Source: Alphaproteobacteria bacterium
GTDB taxonomy: Bacteria; Pseudomonadota; Alphaproteobacteria; Micavibrionales; Micavibrionaceae
Reading direction: 5' to 3'
DNA: 64,000 bases
NCBI GenBank assembly: GCA_021775965.1
Contig: JAJFGV010000060.1
Span: 1 to 64,000 of the forward strand
In this document: piece after piece, positions 45,825 to 54,988 of the stretch
How positions within the stretch are numbered: the first letter of the stretch is position 1
Layout: each line of letters begins with the position of its first letter
The notes under the pieces: model-generated
Told to the model about the DNA's origin: nothing
Databases searched by the model: none
What the model saw: the letters and a program-made list of their open reading frames with translations, nothing else
Position numbers and translations under genes: made by a program

Positions 45825-47651
45825 TTATCCCCTTAACTCCCCTTCCCATCCCAACTCATATAATTTCTTGAAATACCTGTCTTCCTGATATAATTCTGCA
45901 AAATCACCAACCTCAACAATCCTCCCATTTTTCAGAACAACAATCTCATCCGCATCCATAATGGTAGAGAAACGATGGGCAACGTTAATAATGGTAATCT
46001 GATTGTGAAGCTTTTTTATAGTATCCTTGATATACCTTTCTGTAATGTTATCTACAGCACTAGTCGCTTCGTCAAAGATAAGTATATCAGGCTGGCGAAT
46101 CAATGCACGTGCTATAACAATCCTCTGCCTCTCTCCTCCGGAAAGTTTTGCACCGTTATCTCCTATAATAGTGTCCAGCTTCCTATCACATTTTTCAACA
46201 AATTCTACTGCATTTGCCATTTCCAACGCTTTATATACATCTACATCGTTTCCATCCTGCATGCCGAACAGTACATTCTCTCTGATAGTACCATTAAACA
46301 TGAATACCTCCTGCCCGACATAGCCAATACGATTATACCATTTGTCGTTATTAACGTCCTTTAATGGAACACCATCTAATAATATCTCACCAGACGTTGG
46401 ATCTATGACCTTCAGAAACAAATTTAGTATGCTCGTCTTGCCGGAACCGGACTCACCAACAATAGCGGTCAAGAAGTTCTTTTTAAATGAAAAACTTATA
46501 TTATCTAATGCTTGTTTTTCTCCTTGTTCGTACGTCAAAGAAACCCCTTTAAATAAGACCTCTCTCTCGAAATGGGCCGGCATTGTTCCCGTAGCCACCT
46601 CACTCTTATAACTTTCCTTCATTGCTTCATATGTAGTTTCTCCATATGGCAACATAGACATAAAAAGCAAACTGTTACGCCCTACTGAATTCATAGAAGG
46701 CAAAAGCCTCTGAAGCGCAAGAACAAAAACTCCAAAGATGGGAATGCTACCGGCCATACTATCGTTACCGGATCTATTCACAACCCAACCAATTGCAACA
46801 CACAGTAAACCGAAAGCGACTGTTTCCATTAGTCTCGAAGGCATTGCAGTATAGATTGCATCTTTTCTTGCAAGTTGATAAAACCACCTTAGAGACGAGC
46901 TAAAGAGCTTCTCCCAGAATTTTACAGCCCTGAAAACCCTCAGCACCTTAATACCATTCAGGGCCTGCCCACAATAAACTGCAGCGTCGCTAGACGCTTC
47001 GGTACGGGCTTTACCAGTAAAATATGAGACTCTCGATGCAATATAACGAAAAAGCAGAAAAAATACACCCCCAAAGAATATAAGAAAAAGAGTTGCTTCA
47101 GGAGTAATTATGAACAAGAGTGAAATAATTAGAATACACTTTGAAATGTCAGCTATAAGATCAGGAATTATAGAGACAAGATTATTCATCTGATTTGGTG
47201 CCGTGAGGACTCGGTACTCTAAATCACCTAATCTATGCCTGAGAAAAAAATGATAATCTGCACGCAAAAGACGATGAAAAAGAGTAGTCTGGCAATGTTC
47301 GCGGACCGACAAGCCGAGACATACAGATAGAACCTCTCTGAAATATCCCAAAATGTTCTTTAAAAAAATAGCTATAAAAAAGATTATTAGAATAGAAAAC
47401 AGAGGCGAGATGAAGGTTACACTCTCTGCCACTTTGAATAGAGATGAAACAACTCTGCTCTTTTCACTTATGCTATCCGTGCTATCTACTACTTGAGATA
47501 AAAGAGGAAATAACATTCCAATGCTAAAAGCTTCAGCAAAACTGTATGAAATCCCTAAGAGAATAACAACAATTACCAATTTAAGGCGTTGCCTAAAGAA
47601 ATATATAAGTGCCTCTTTTGATTTTACGGTAAACTTATATTTCTTATCCAT
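45825..47651 (-). CDS. ABC transporter, fused permease and ATPase (MsbA/PglK type)
   Basis: A 608-residue half-transporter. The N-terminal permease has about six transmembrane helices (residues 25-320). The ATPase domain has Walker A GESGSGKTSILNLF, signature LSGGERQR, Walker B ILIFDEATSAVD and H-loop histidine in NVAHRFS. Such proteins flip lipid A (MsbA) or lipid-linked oligosaccharides (PglK) and act as dimers. Within this locus a lipid-linked glycan is the likely cargo, giving a second flippase besides the Wzx-like protein at the left end. Confidence 0.92.
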   Translation of the reverse strand: MDKKYKFTVKSKEALIYFFRQRLKLVIVVILLGISYSFAEAFSIGMLFPLLSQVVDSTDSISEKSRVVSSLFKVAESVTFISPLFSILIIFFIAIFLKNILGYFREVLSVCLGLSVREHCQTTLFHRLLRADYHFFLRHRLGDLEYRVLTAPNQMNNLVSIIPDLIADISKCILIISLLFIITPEATLFLIFFGGVFFLLFRYIASRVSYFTGKARTEASSDAAVYCGQALNGIKVLRVFRAVKFWEKLFSSSLRWFYQLARKDAIYTAMPSRLMETVAFGLLCVAIGWVVNRSGNDSMAGSIPIFGVFVLALQRLLPSMNSVGRNSLLFMSMLPYGETTYEAMKESYKSEVATGTMPAHFEREVLFKGVSLTYEQGEKQALDNISFSFKKNFLTAIVGESGSGKTSILNLFLKVIDPTSGEILLDGVPLKDVNNDKWYNRIGYVGQEVFMFNGTIRENVLFGMQDGNDVDVYKALEMANAVEFVEKCDRKLDTIIGDNGAKLSGGERQRIVIARALIRQPDILIFDEATSAVDNITERYIKDTIKKLHNQITIINVAHRFSTIMDADEIVVLKNGRIVEVGDFAELYQEDRYFKKLYELGWEGELRG

Positions 47652-47667
47652 ACTTTAGTTCCAAACC

Positions 47668-49707
47668 TTAACCAACACCATTTACTTTATTTAAGCTTTC
47701 GGAAGTCATGTCAATCACTTTATCATCACCCCATTGCTCAGCATACCGCTTATTAGCATACTGGATAGCATTATTTCGATTTTTCCCTTCGTCAAAGATT
47801 TTTAGTAACCACCGCATATATGTACCTATCCTTTCACCACCTCTCCCATCACGAAAAGGATCTAAATCATCAATGCGAGATGACCAATCACCCAATTCAG
47901 GCTCATTCTCAGGATTTTCCTTATATAGTTTTAAAGACTTCATCAAACTATCGAGATCATCAAAAATCAGCTTACCATGCCCCCACTGGTAATATAAATG
48001 AGAGCGTAATCCAGGTAGATCACAATGTACGCCCCTACATCCGGCAGCAATTACTGCTTCAGTAACGGCAGAAGAGATTCCAATGCCTACGGCAATATTT
48101 GCACTACGAGCAGCATTAGATGGCAGGCTGCCATATACATCACCCAACTGAATGCATCGACCAGTAGTTTTTGCGCTAGTTAATAGATCATGGATTTCCG
48201 GCAGGGCGTCTAACACCTGTGGTTTCTTTGATTTAATTATCAGACCTACCTCACTATCCTCAATTATCCACTCTAGGAAATTTCTATAAAGTGATAGCAT
48301 CATTGTCTTAGAATAGTGCAAATCGATGCTAAACATGTTATCATAAAGGACGACAAGAAACTGCCCTCCTGCATCCTTAAGTATCTTTTGCAAACAGTAA
48401 CTATCATTACTGTCTTTATCAATAGACGAATTATGTGGGAAACCAGATACTATACAATAATCGTTTCTATTTCTATCCGCCCGTAAAAACGTAGGCATAC
48501 GACTGTTCCACGAAAAAAATATATGGTCCGGATAATACCCAATCATAGCACCAAATGGAATATAGAATTCTGAGCCTTGTTTTCCAACACGCACACCATC
48601 TTCAAAGTCGAGAGCAATGTTCTGCGCAATATTCTGCAATCCACACTCAACTGCATCATGGTGGACTACAACATTAAACCTTCTATAGAATGCCTGCCAA
48701 TATTCAACCTCTTTCAGTAAGTGTGCACCTGCTTTGAAGAGCCATTTTCCTATTCCATCCGTATCTTTTTTACTATGAACCTCCATCTTCTTAAGACCTG
48801 TCAGGAGTGGACCCTTTCCCAAAGATGCTCTCCATACAGTTTTAAGGCCACAGGGAATGTCACGTCTCCAGCAGAGACTTACCCACCGCATTCCCATGGA
48901 TTCAATCTGTTTTATATGTTCCTTTGTTATCGGATGTGTATAAGAACGATCAAAATAGACTATCACCCTTTCAGGACCTATTTGACTGTAAGGATACCAG
49001 AATATATCGGAACGGCGTTTTATATCTATACCTTCCGCATAATGAACCGCTATACAAGGTTTTTTAGCATATGGCGGTTTCAATCTTTCTGGAAGCAAAC
49101 TGGCAAAAACATCCTGGATCAAATCATACAACTTCTTTACAAATGGACGCACCAGGGGAAAAACAAATAAAGGCTTATTTGCAACAAGGGAGACATCCCC
49201 ATCAGGCCAAACACGTTGCAAATCAGAAAAGAAACCATTTTCAGGCCAGACGATGACACCATGATGTTGCCTCTTTTCATTTCTATTTTTCCATTGAATA
49301 ATACATAAAAATCTTAAAATGGGAAATATCTCTTCGTATACACATTTTTCCAGGTATAAGTCGAGTTTATTCTGCGGAAGAAGGGAGGTTAATCCATGAT
49401 ATACCGATAATTCTTTAAGTCTATCTACCACCGCAATGGTTGTCTCTGATGAAATTCTATATGATTCATATAGCAATGATTCACCGGTTGCCAAATGCAT
49501 ATCACCCATATTGTATTCAAACTTTGATACCCTACCTTTAATAATATGAAAGAATCTCAGGCATTTAAAAAACAGCCATCCCGAGTAAGTTATATCTAAG
49601 AAACAGATATCTACACTTCGCCTCATATTATCAAAACTGAGTATTTTCCACATGGTGGAAGGGCAAAGGCAATTAACCCAGAAAACACTAATGTTGTTTT
49701 TGCTCAA
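47668..49707 (-). CDS. Large surface-carbohydrate protein, function unknown
   Basis: A 679-residue soluble protein. No family can be named with confidence. The C-terminal part (ARSANIAVGIGISSAVTEAV, then CDLPGLRSHLYYQWG) resembles the donor-binding half of GT-B enzymes and links it to the 628- and 646-residue proteins elsewhere in the window. The frame starts at a TTG at 49707; internal ATGs at 49653 and further in are alternatives, so the N-terminus is uncertain. It lies 16 bases before the ABC flippase in transcription order. Confidence 0.62.
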   Translation of the reverse strand: MSKNNISVFWVNCLCPSTMWKILSFDNMRRSVDICFLDITYSGWLFFKCLRFFHIIKGRVSKFEYNMGDMHLATGESLLYESYRISSETTIAVVDRLKELSVYHGLTSLLPQNKLDLYLEKCVYEEIFPILRFLCIIQWKNRNEKRQHHGVIVWPENGFFSDLQRVWPDGDVSLVANKPLFVFPLVRPFVKKLYDLIQDVFASLLPERLKPPYAKKPCIAVHYAEGIDIKRRSDIFWYPYSQIGPERVIVYFDRSYTHPITKEHIKQIESMGMRWVSLCWRRDIPCGLKTVWRASLGKGPLLTGLKKMEVHSKKDTDGIGKWLFKAGAHLLKEVEYWQAFYRRFNVVVHHDAVECGLQNIAQNIALDFEDGVRVGKQGSEFYIPFGAMIGYYPDHIFFSWNSRMPTFLRADRNRNDYCIVSGFPHNSSIDKDSNDSYCLQKILKDAGGQFLVVLYDNMFSIDLHYSKTMMLSLYRNFLEWIIEDSEVGLIIKSKKPQVLDALPEIHDLLTSAKTTGRCIQLGDVYGSLPSNAARSANIAVGIGISSAVTEAVIAAGCRGVHCDLPGLRSHLYYQWGHGKLIFDDLDSLMKSLKLYKENPENEPELGDWSSRIDDLDPFRDGRGGERIGTYMRWLLKIFDEGKNRNNAIQYANKRYAEQWGDDKVIDMTSESLNKVNGVG

Positions 49708-49767
49708 CTTAAAAGGCCAGAAACATAAATATCATTTATTTATATGATTTAACGATAAATAACCAAG

Positions 49768-49795
49768 TTACCGCACCAGTTAACTCTTGCGGTAA
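49768..49795 (-). terminator. Possible weak terminator or regulatory stem-loop
   Basis: An 8-bp perfect inverted repeat (TTACCGCA at 49768-49775, TGCGGTAA at 49788-49795) with a 12-base loop lies 40 bases after the stop of the radical SAM gene ending at 49835. The sequence after it on the minus strand is only moderately T-rich, so termination would be partial at best. Confidence 0.35.
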
Positions 49796-49834
49796 ATCTC
49801 TATACAATTAAAGTATCTTCTGCGTAGAAGGTGC

Positions 49835-51361
49835 TCAAATGAAAACCCGCTCTTGATAATAAGAGTACAAATCTGAATCAAGTCGTTCATTGAGTTTGTT
49901 TTCATTGACATGCCCTACTGCTCTGGAGATTGAAGAAATGTCTCCAAGAAGTTGTTGAATTCTGGGATCTGATTCGTAAATATTATACATTTCTTTGTCA
50001 AGGGGCTGGTACGTATTAAATACTAAATTAAACAAAAGCTGGAAATTGTTTAGAAAGCTTACGTCTTCTTCTTTAACCCATGGGCGAAACTTCAGGCTTA
50101 ACTCGCCATACATATCAGTCTGGCACCATTCCTCTAGATTCTCAGGTAGGACCAGGCCGTATTCTCTTTGCATTAAACTTGTAAGAGATGCTCCAGGATA
50201 AGGCATGTATTGGTACAAGCTCATTCTCGATATGGGATTGATTTTTTTAAACTCCCTACATAGATTAACTGTAGCCAAAATATCTTCGTCAGTTTCAAAA
50301 GGAAATGCAAATATAAAATTATGTACCGTGCTCAACCCCATGTCACGCATTTTCGTATTAAATAGCTTCATTTTGCTATAGTCATCCTTTTTGTTAAGAT
50401 ACTCCTGGATCCTCGATGAACCGGTTTCAGGTGAATAAGCAACAAAATCACAAAAGCCGGAAAACTCCTTAACGACTTTATCTTTAAAAGTATTAAATTT
50501 GCTGCGAATAGAACTTATTTTGATCCCTCTATCTTTAAATTCCCTGATTAATTCAATGGCACGGCCAGTATGAAGGATGAAATTTTCATCAGCACTTTCA
50601 AAAATGTCAAATCCGAATTCGCTGTGTAAATAATCAATCTCTTCCATGATGCGCTTAACACTAAACGCCCTCCATATATCACCTTTATTGACACTATCAA
50701 CTTCCCCTTTGTAACAATACGTGCAAACAAAAGGGCATCCTCGTGACGTAGTAATAGTCGCTAAATATGGATACTGTGCAGGATTGAGATATTCTTTAAA
50801 TTGATGCCATGACGGTATTGGTAGGTCATCCAACGGATCAATCTTTCTGGATGGCAGCGTCATCATTGTTTTTCCATTTGTTTTGTAATAAATTCCACTA
50901 ACGTGTTTCAGATGTTTTCCTTCGTTAAGCGCCCTTGCCAATTCAACCACGGTATAATCACCTTCAGCCAACATAATAATATCTACTAGTTCATGTTTTA
51001 TAGTACTTTGCGGATATATTGTCGGATGTACACCACCCCATGCGATAGGAATATCATTTCCATAATTTGAACGAAGCATTCGGGCTATTCTAAGACCATT
51101 ACTAATCTGCGACCCTGTCATGCTGGAAATACCGAAAAAAAGTATTTCCCCCGCCTTGGAAATTTTCTCCGTCATTTCTTCCTCAGTCATCACTCTGTCG
51201 TCAAGCAATATTACGGGAAAACCGGCTTTCTCTAAAGTAGAGGCCAAATACATTATAGAAAGAGGGGCGTACATTCTCCTGATACTATGTATATCTCGTC
51301 TACGCTCTTTCGAATAGCCTCCTGTTGGTCTTGGGTAAATTAAAACAACATGTTTTTTCAT
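49835..51361 (-). CDS. B12-binding radical SAM protein
   Basis: A 508-residue protein with cobalamin-binding-like domain (YAPLSIMYLASTLEKAG, WGGVHPTIYPQST, LAEGDYTVVEL) and C209-x3-C213-x2-C216 (GCPFVCTYC). ESADENFIL and YSPETGSSRIQEYL are the usual SAM-barrel strands. The common GEGE motif is replaced by AEGD. It stands apart from its upstream neighbour by 115 bases and is followed by a stem-loop. Reaction and substrate unknown. Confidence 0.9.
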   Translation of the reverse strand: MKKHVVLIYPRPTGGYSKERRRDIHSIRRMYAPLSIMYLASTLEKAGFPVILLDDRVMTEEEMTEKISKAGEILFFGISSMTGSQISNGLRIARMLRSNYGNDIPIAWGGVHPTIYPQSTIKHELVDIIMLAEGDYTVVELARALNEGKHLKHVSGIYYKTNGKTMMTLPSRKIDPLDDLPIPSWHQFKEYLNPAQYPYLATITTSRGCPFVCTYCYKGEVDSVNKGDIWRAFSVKRIMEEIDYLHSEFGFDIFESADENFILHTGRAIELIREFKDRGIKISSIRSKFNTFKDKVVKEFSGFCDFVAYSPETGSSRIQEYLNKKDDYSKMKLFNTKMRDMGLSTVHNFIFAFPFETDEDILATVNLCREFKKINPISRMSLYQYMPYPGASLTSLMQREYGLVLPENLEEWCQTDMYGELSLKFRPWVKEEDVSFLNNFQLLFNLVFNTYQPLDKEMYNIYESDPRIQQLLGDISSISRAVGHVNENKLNERLDSDLYSYYQERVFI

Positions 51362-51476
51362 TTAATCGCCTCCACTGCAAGAAAGATTACTACTAATACT
51401 TACTATCATGCTTCCAAACTGGCTACTGTAAGAATTAAATATCCTCATATAGCTACCGCAACTCTTATTGAACACG

Positions 51477-52694
51477 TTATTCTTGATTGCTTAATGCACT
51501 CTTAATCAGAGCTGTAATATTTTTCGTCCCATCACCATGTATAATATGCCCGAAATGCAAGTTTCGACTCTTTTCAAAGGCATCTTTTAATTCCATATCA
51601 TGGAGACATTGTTTTATAGTTGAAAGAAGATTAGTACGGTCTTCGACATTCAACGACACACCATACTGATACAGAGGAACTGGATTGGGGTTGCCAGTTA
51701 AGTTTAATTGTATTAGAGGTTTTCCCATCAGAACAGATTCAAAACCAATAGTAGAAAAAATGGTAATGGTTAAGTCCGAACAAAATATCAGTTCCCGTAT
51801 CGGCGCATCCGGTCTAAGGTGAACACCCTTTTTCCCTGAAATCCATTTTTCATGATTTCTAATATCTTCTCCTGGATGTGGTTTTATTATTAATTCATAA
51901 CCATCGAGTTGAGAAACGGCATTAATGGCACTCTCCACCATTACTTGAGAGGTTGGATTGGTCTGAGTGCCCAGCAAGATAAATCGTTTGTTTTCCGGTA
52001 ATTGCCATTTTCCAGGTAAATCAATACTAGGAAATACCTCCATCTCTGCTGGAATCTGGTCAAACACAGGCTGACCGGTAACAACAATTCTTTCACGATC
52101 ATGCCCTGCCTTGACAAGATTTTCTAGTGTTATGTCGCACATAACTGCAATTTTGTCCGCTTCCAATTTGTGCCTTTTTTCAAACCCGAGATAATCATGT
52201 ATTGCAATAGTAGGTATCCCCCTGTTTAAACCCGCTTTCACCGCAGCACGTTCCATACGAGGGACGTTAGTTGTTACGATTAAATCAGGTCCTACATAAT
52301 CTACTATTTTCTGCATGGTATTAACCGGATAAAAAGCCCTTCTGCCTTTTTCGTTAATTTCACGAAAAGCCTCTTCTTCTCCAATCTCCATTACAACGTC
52401 TCTCATCGAACTTCCCAAATAAATTTCCGACTCCTTGCGGTCAATCCCTTTTCCGTCAACATGCCACTTATCGGCTAACTCTTTCCCAAGCCTCCACGCA
52501 AGATCATCCATTATAACACTTTCGAAATCAGCTATAGATTTATATGCTATCCTTTCCTGTTTCAATGATTTCATTGCAATAGACAAGCCCAGGACAGTTG
52601 TTTCATAAAAGTTTTCTTTTCTTAACTCTTTGATTAGTGGTATAGCCAGATTGACATGCCCACCTCCATATACTACAAAGAATATTCTTTTCAT
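51477..52694 (-). CDS. GT-B-fold protein, glycosyltransferase or epimerase-like
   Basis: A 405-residue GT-B-like protein. FFVVYGGGHVNLAIPLIKEL at the N-terminus is the acceptor-domain first strand. VVTGQPVFDQIP, YELIIKPHPGED and SDLTITIFSTIGFESVLMG, followed by KPLIQLNLT, form the donor domain as in CDP-glycerol transferases and UDP-GlcNAc 2-epimerase relatives. Start overlaps the upstream aldolase gene by ATGA. A sugar- or polyol-phosphate transfer is likely; the exact reaction cannot be assigned. Confidence 0.78.
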   Translation of the reverse strand: MKRIFFVVYGGGHVNLAIPLIKELRKENFYETTVLGLSIAMKSLKQERIAYKSIADFESVIMDDLAWRLGKELADKWHVDGKGIDRKESEIYLGSSMRDVVMEIGEEEAFREINEKGRRAFYPVNTMQKIVDYVGPDLIVTTNVPRMERAAVKAGLNRGIPTIAIHDYLGFEKRHKLEADKIAVMCDITLENLVKAGHDRERIVVTGQPVFDQIPAEMEVFPSIDLPGKWQLPENKRFILLGTQTNPTSQVMVESAINAVSQLDGYELIIKPHPGEDIRNHEKWISGKKGVHLRPDAPIRELIFCSDLTITIFSTIGFESVLMGKPLIQLNLTGNPNPVPLYQYGVSLNVEDRTNLLSTIKQCLHDMELKDAFEKSRNLHFGHIIHGDGTKNITALIKSALSNQE

Positions 52695-53470
52695 TGAACG
52701 ATTTCTCTAATTTTGTTTAATAATTGTTCACGATCATGAACGACCTCCTTTTGATTGCGCTTTTTAAGTTTATTATACTCATTTCGTATAGCTGCAATCT
52801 CCAGAGCCCAATTTTTACCTTCTACATCTTTTTTAAAAGCCCTTCTTATTATTACATTTCTACAATCTAATCGGGCCATTTCTGTTAATATAAGCTCAGT
52901 AGAAAGCGGATACCCTCCCCCTGATATAGTTATACCTCCAAATCCAAAATTTCTATCAGGAAACAAATTTCTCATTCTGTCAAGAATATCCGTTTCTATA
53001 ACCTGGTATGCAAATTTTAGCTCCAATGATATGCTGAGGTCGTTAAGGCCTATATACACTTCTTCAAACTCTCTATTTCTCAACTTACTTGCAATCTCAA
53101 TTGCCTCTACGCTTTCAAACAACAAAATAGTTTTGGCCCTCTTGTCGACAAGTGTTATGAATTCATCAACTTCATGAATAGTCTTAAACATCGGAAGCAT
53201 AATTATGTCGGATCCGCTGTTTATTGCGTCTGTTATTTCAACATCACTTTTATCATGAATCGGGTTTATTCTACATACAATTTTTCCTGGAAAAGATTTT
53301 CTTGCTCTTATAAGATCCGATTTCGCTAAATTGTTTTGTTCCAGGTGATATCCGTGCTGTCGTTCGTCCTTCCCTCGTGTCTCCCAATCAACTACAACAC
53401 GTGAGATATCTGCACCCCAAGCTTTTTCCAAGAGAGCTTTTTCGTGTGCAAATAACATAAAATCAAGCAC
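52691..53470 (-). CDS. HpcH/HpaI (CitE-like) aldolase/lyase
   Basis: A TIM-barrel class II aldolase-type protein of about 259 residues. R67 in VCRINPIHD matches the substrate-binding arginine of CitE, E119 (LLFESVEAIE) and D144 (YIGLNDLSISLEL) match the two metal ligands. The family cleaves or forms C-C bonds between pyruvate or acetyl groups and an aldehyde or CoA ester. The frame opens at a GTG at 53470; an ATG at 53458 is an alternative start. Coupled to the GT-B gene and next to a B12 radical SAM gene, it may build an acid-sugar precursor. Confidence 0.83.
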   Translation of the reverse strand: MLDFMLFAHEKALLEKAWGADISRVVVDWETRGKDERQHGYHLEQNNLAKSDLIRARKSFPGKIVCRINPIHDKSDVEITDAINSGSDIIMLPMFKTIHEVDEFITLVDKRAKTILLFESVEAIEIASKLRNREFEEVYIGLNDLSISLELKFAYQVIETDILDRMRNLFPDRNFGFGGITISGGGYPLSTELILTEMARLDCRNVIIRRAFKKDVEGKNWALEIAAIRNEYNKLKKRNQKEVVHDREQLLNKIREIVQ

Positions 53471-53473
53471 CGC

Positions 53474-54988
53474 TTATCTAAAATGAATATTGTGCAAAGG
53501 AAGTTTGCGATTAAACTTTTCCCAAAACTTCCAATAAGCATAAAGCAGGTTCCAATCCCAGCAATATTTAAAATTATCTGAATCTACGCGGTATTTAGCC
53601 ATCTTATGAAAAAACAGATAGATCAGACGAAACATCCCATGGTCAAGCTTCATTTTCAGGCTCTTGGACGGAAAGGCGGCAGGAAGATAATATTTGTCCA
53701 TTTTCAATATAAAGTCCTTATCCTTCGACTTGACCCATGGTGTTGCATCTCCACTTCGCGTATTAAAGAAAGACCAATCTTCAAGTGATTCCGGCCGCTT
53801 AAGCCCTTTCTCAACCGCTTCGTCAAACAAAGGATTTCCTGGAAATGGTACAAAAAAATTTACCGGACAAACATTGTCCGGATCTATCTTTTTCAGTCTT
53901 GCAATAGTCTGAAAGGTTTTCTGTATCAAGTCCTTTGGCTCATTTGGGTAGAATACCATAAAACTATATAGTCCGCGTATTCCTGCCTTAGCTAACTTCT
54001 CCGCGCAAATGTATGTATTTTCATCCTTTTCATCCTTATATATGTGGTCTAGCATTTCCTGACTGGGTGCTTCAACACCCGGATGAATCAGAACACATCC
54101 GGCTTCTGCCATTAAATTTAAATCTTCCTGCTTCATTTTTGCGATCATCCCGGTTCTTGCACAAGCCTGCCATTCAATCCTTAAATTCCTTTCTACCATT
54201 TCCTCACACATATCCCGTACTCTTTTCGGAGAAACGATAAAGGTATCATCTACAAATAACACTTCATTAACTCCATATTTTTCATGAATATATTGTAATT
54301 CGTCGACGATACGGACAGGACTTAACCCTTCCCATCGTCGCCGAAATACCAACGGGTCTGCACAGTATCCGCATCTCCATGGGCAACCCTGACTAGTCCG
54401 GTAAGTTGCAAAAACCCGATTCGACCCTGTTTTCCTACCAGGATACTTCGATAAGTCTACCAAGTGAAAAGGCAGGGGAGGAAATTCCTCCAGGCTAATA
54501 AGCTCTCTTGGAGCATTAAGAACCGGTACTCCATCTCGTTTGTATGCAATTCCATTAATACTAGATATATCTCCATTATTCATCAGGCAATTCCATAACT
54601 CCAACATTGTATTTTCACCCTGACCGATGGCCACGTAGTCTACACATGGATAGGAAACCGTTTGTTCAGGTAGAATCGAACCGTGCCAACCACCCCAAAT
54701 GACTGGAAAGTCAGGTTTTTTCTCTTTAATGGCCTTGCAAACCTGGAGTGCAAATCCTATCTGCGGTCCGGTTTGCACCCCCATTCCTATGGCTTTAGCG
54801 CCATTATCAATCATATTCAATATTTTTTGTTTGTGGTCTTTTTCAATTCGCCCATCAATTATTTGAAATGCAATACCATCTCTTTCCAATACAGACGCAA
54901 TGGCTAGCAAATTAAGTGGAGGGTTAATTCTGTCTAATCCTTCATTCGTATCTGGAAAAAAGAGAATCAAATAATCATCCTTGTTCAT
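53474..54988 (-). CDS. B12-binding radical SAM protein
   Basis: A 504-residue protein with cobalamin-binding-like domain (NPPLNLLAIASVLERDG, WGGWHGSILPEQT, IGQGENTMLEL) and C202-x3-C206-x2-C209 (GCPWRCGYC). The tryptophan inside the cluster loop and the Q-G-E-N motif in place of GEGE set it apart from the others. The start overlaps the CMP-sugar synthetase gene by 14 bases, so the two are probably translated together. It may modify the product or precursor of that enzyme; this is inference. Confidence 0.9.
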   Translation of the reverse strand: MNKDDYLILFFPDTNEGLDRINPPLNLLAIASVLERDGIAFQIIDGRIEKDHKQKILNMIDNGAKAIGMGVQTGPQIGFALQVCKAIKEKKPDFPVIWGGWHGSILPEQTVSYPCVDYVAIGQGENTMLELWNCLMNNGDISSINGIAYKRDGVPVLNAPRELISLEEFPPLPFHLVDLSKYPGRKTGSNRVFATYRTSQGCPWRCGYCADPLVFRRRWEGLSPVRIVDELQYIHEKYGVNEVLFVDDTFIVSPKRVRDMCEEMVERNLRIEWQACARTGMIAKMKQEDLNLMAEAGCVLIHPGVEAPSQEMLDHIYKDEKDENTYICAEKLAKAGIRGLYSFMVFYPNEPKDLIQKTFQTIARLKKIDPDNVCPVNFFVPFPGNPLFDEAVEKGLKRPESLEDWSFFNTRSGDATPWVKSKDKDFILKMDKYYLPAAFPSKSLKMKLDHGMFRLIYLFFHKMAKYRVDSDNFKYCWDWNLLYAYWKFWEKFNRKLPLHNIHFR

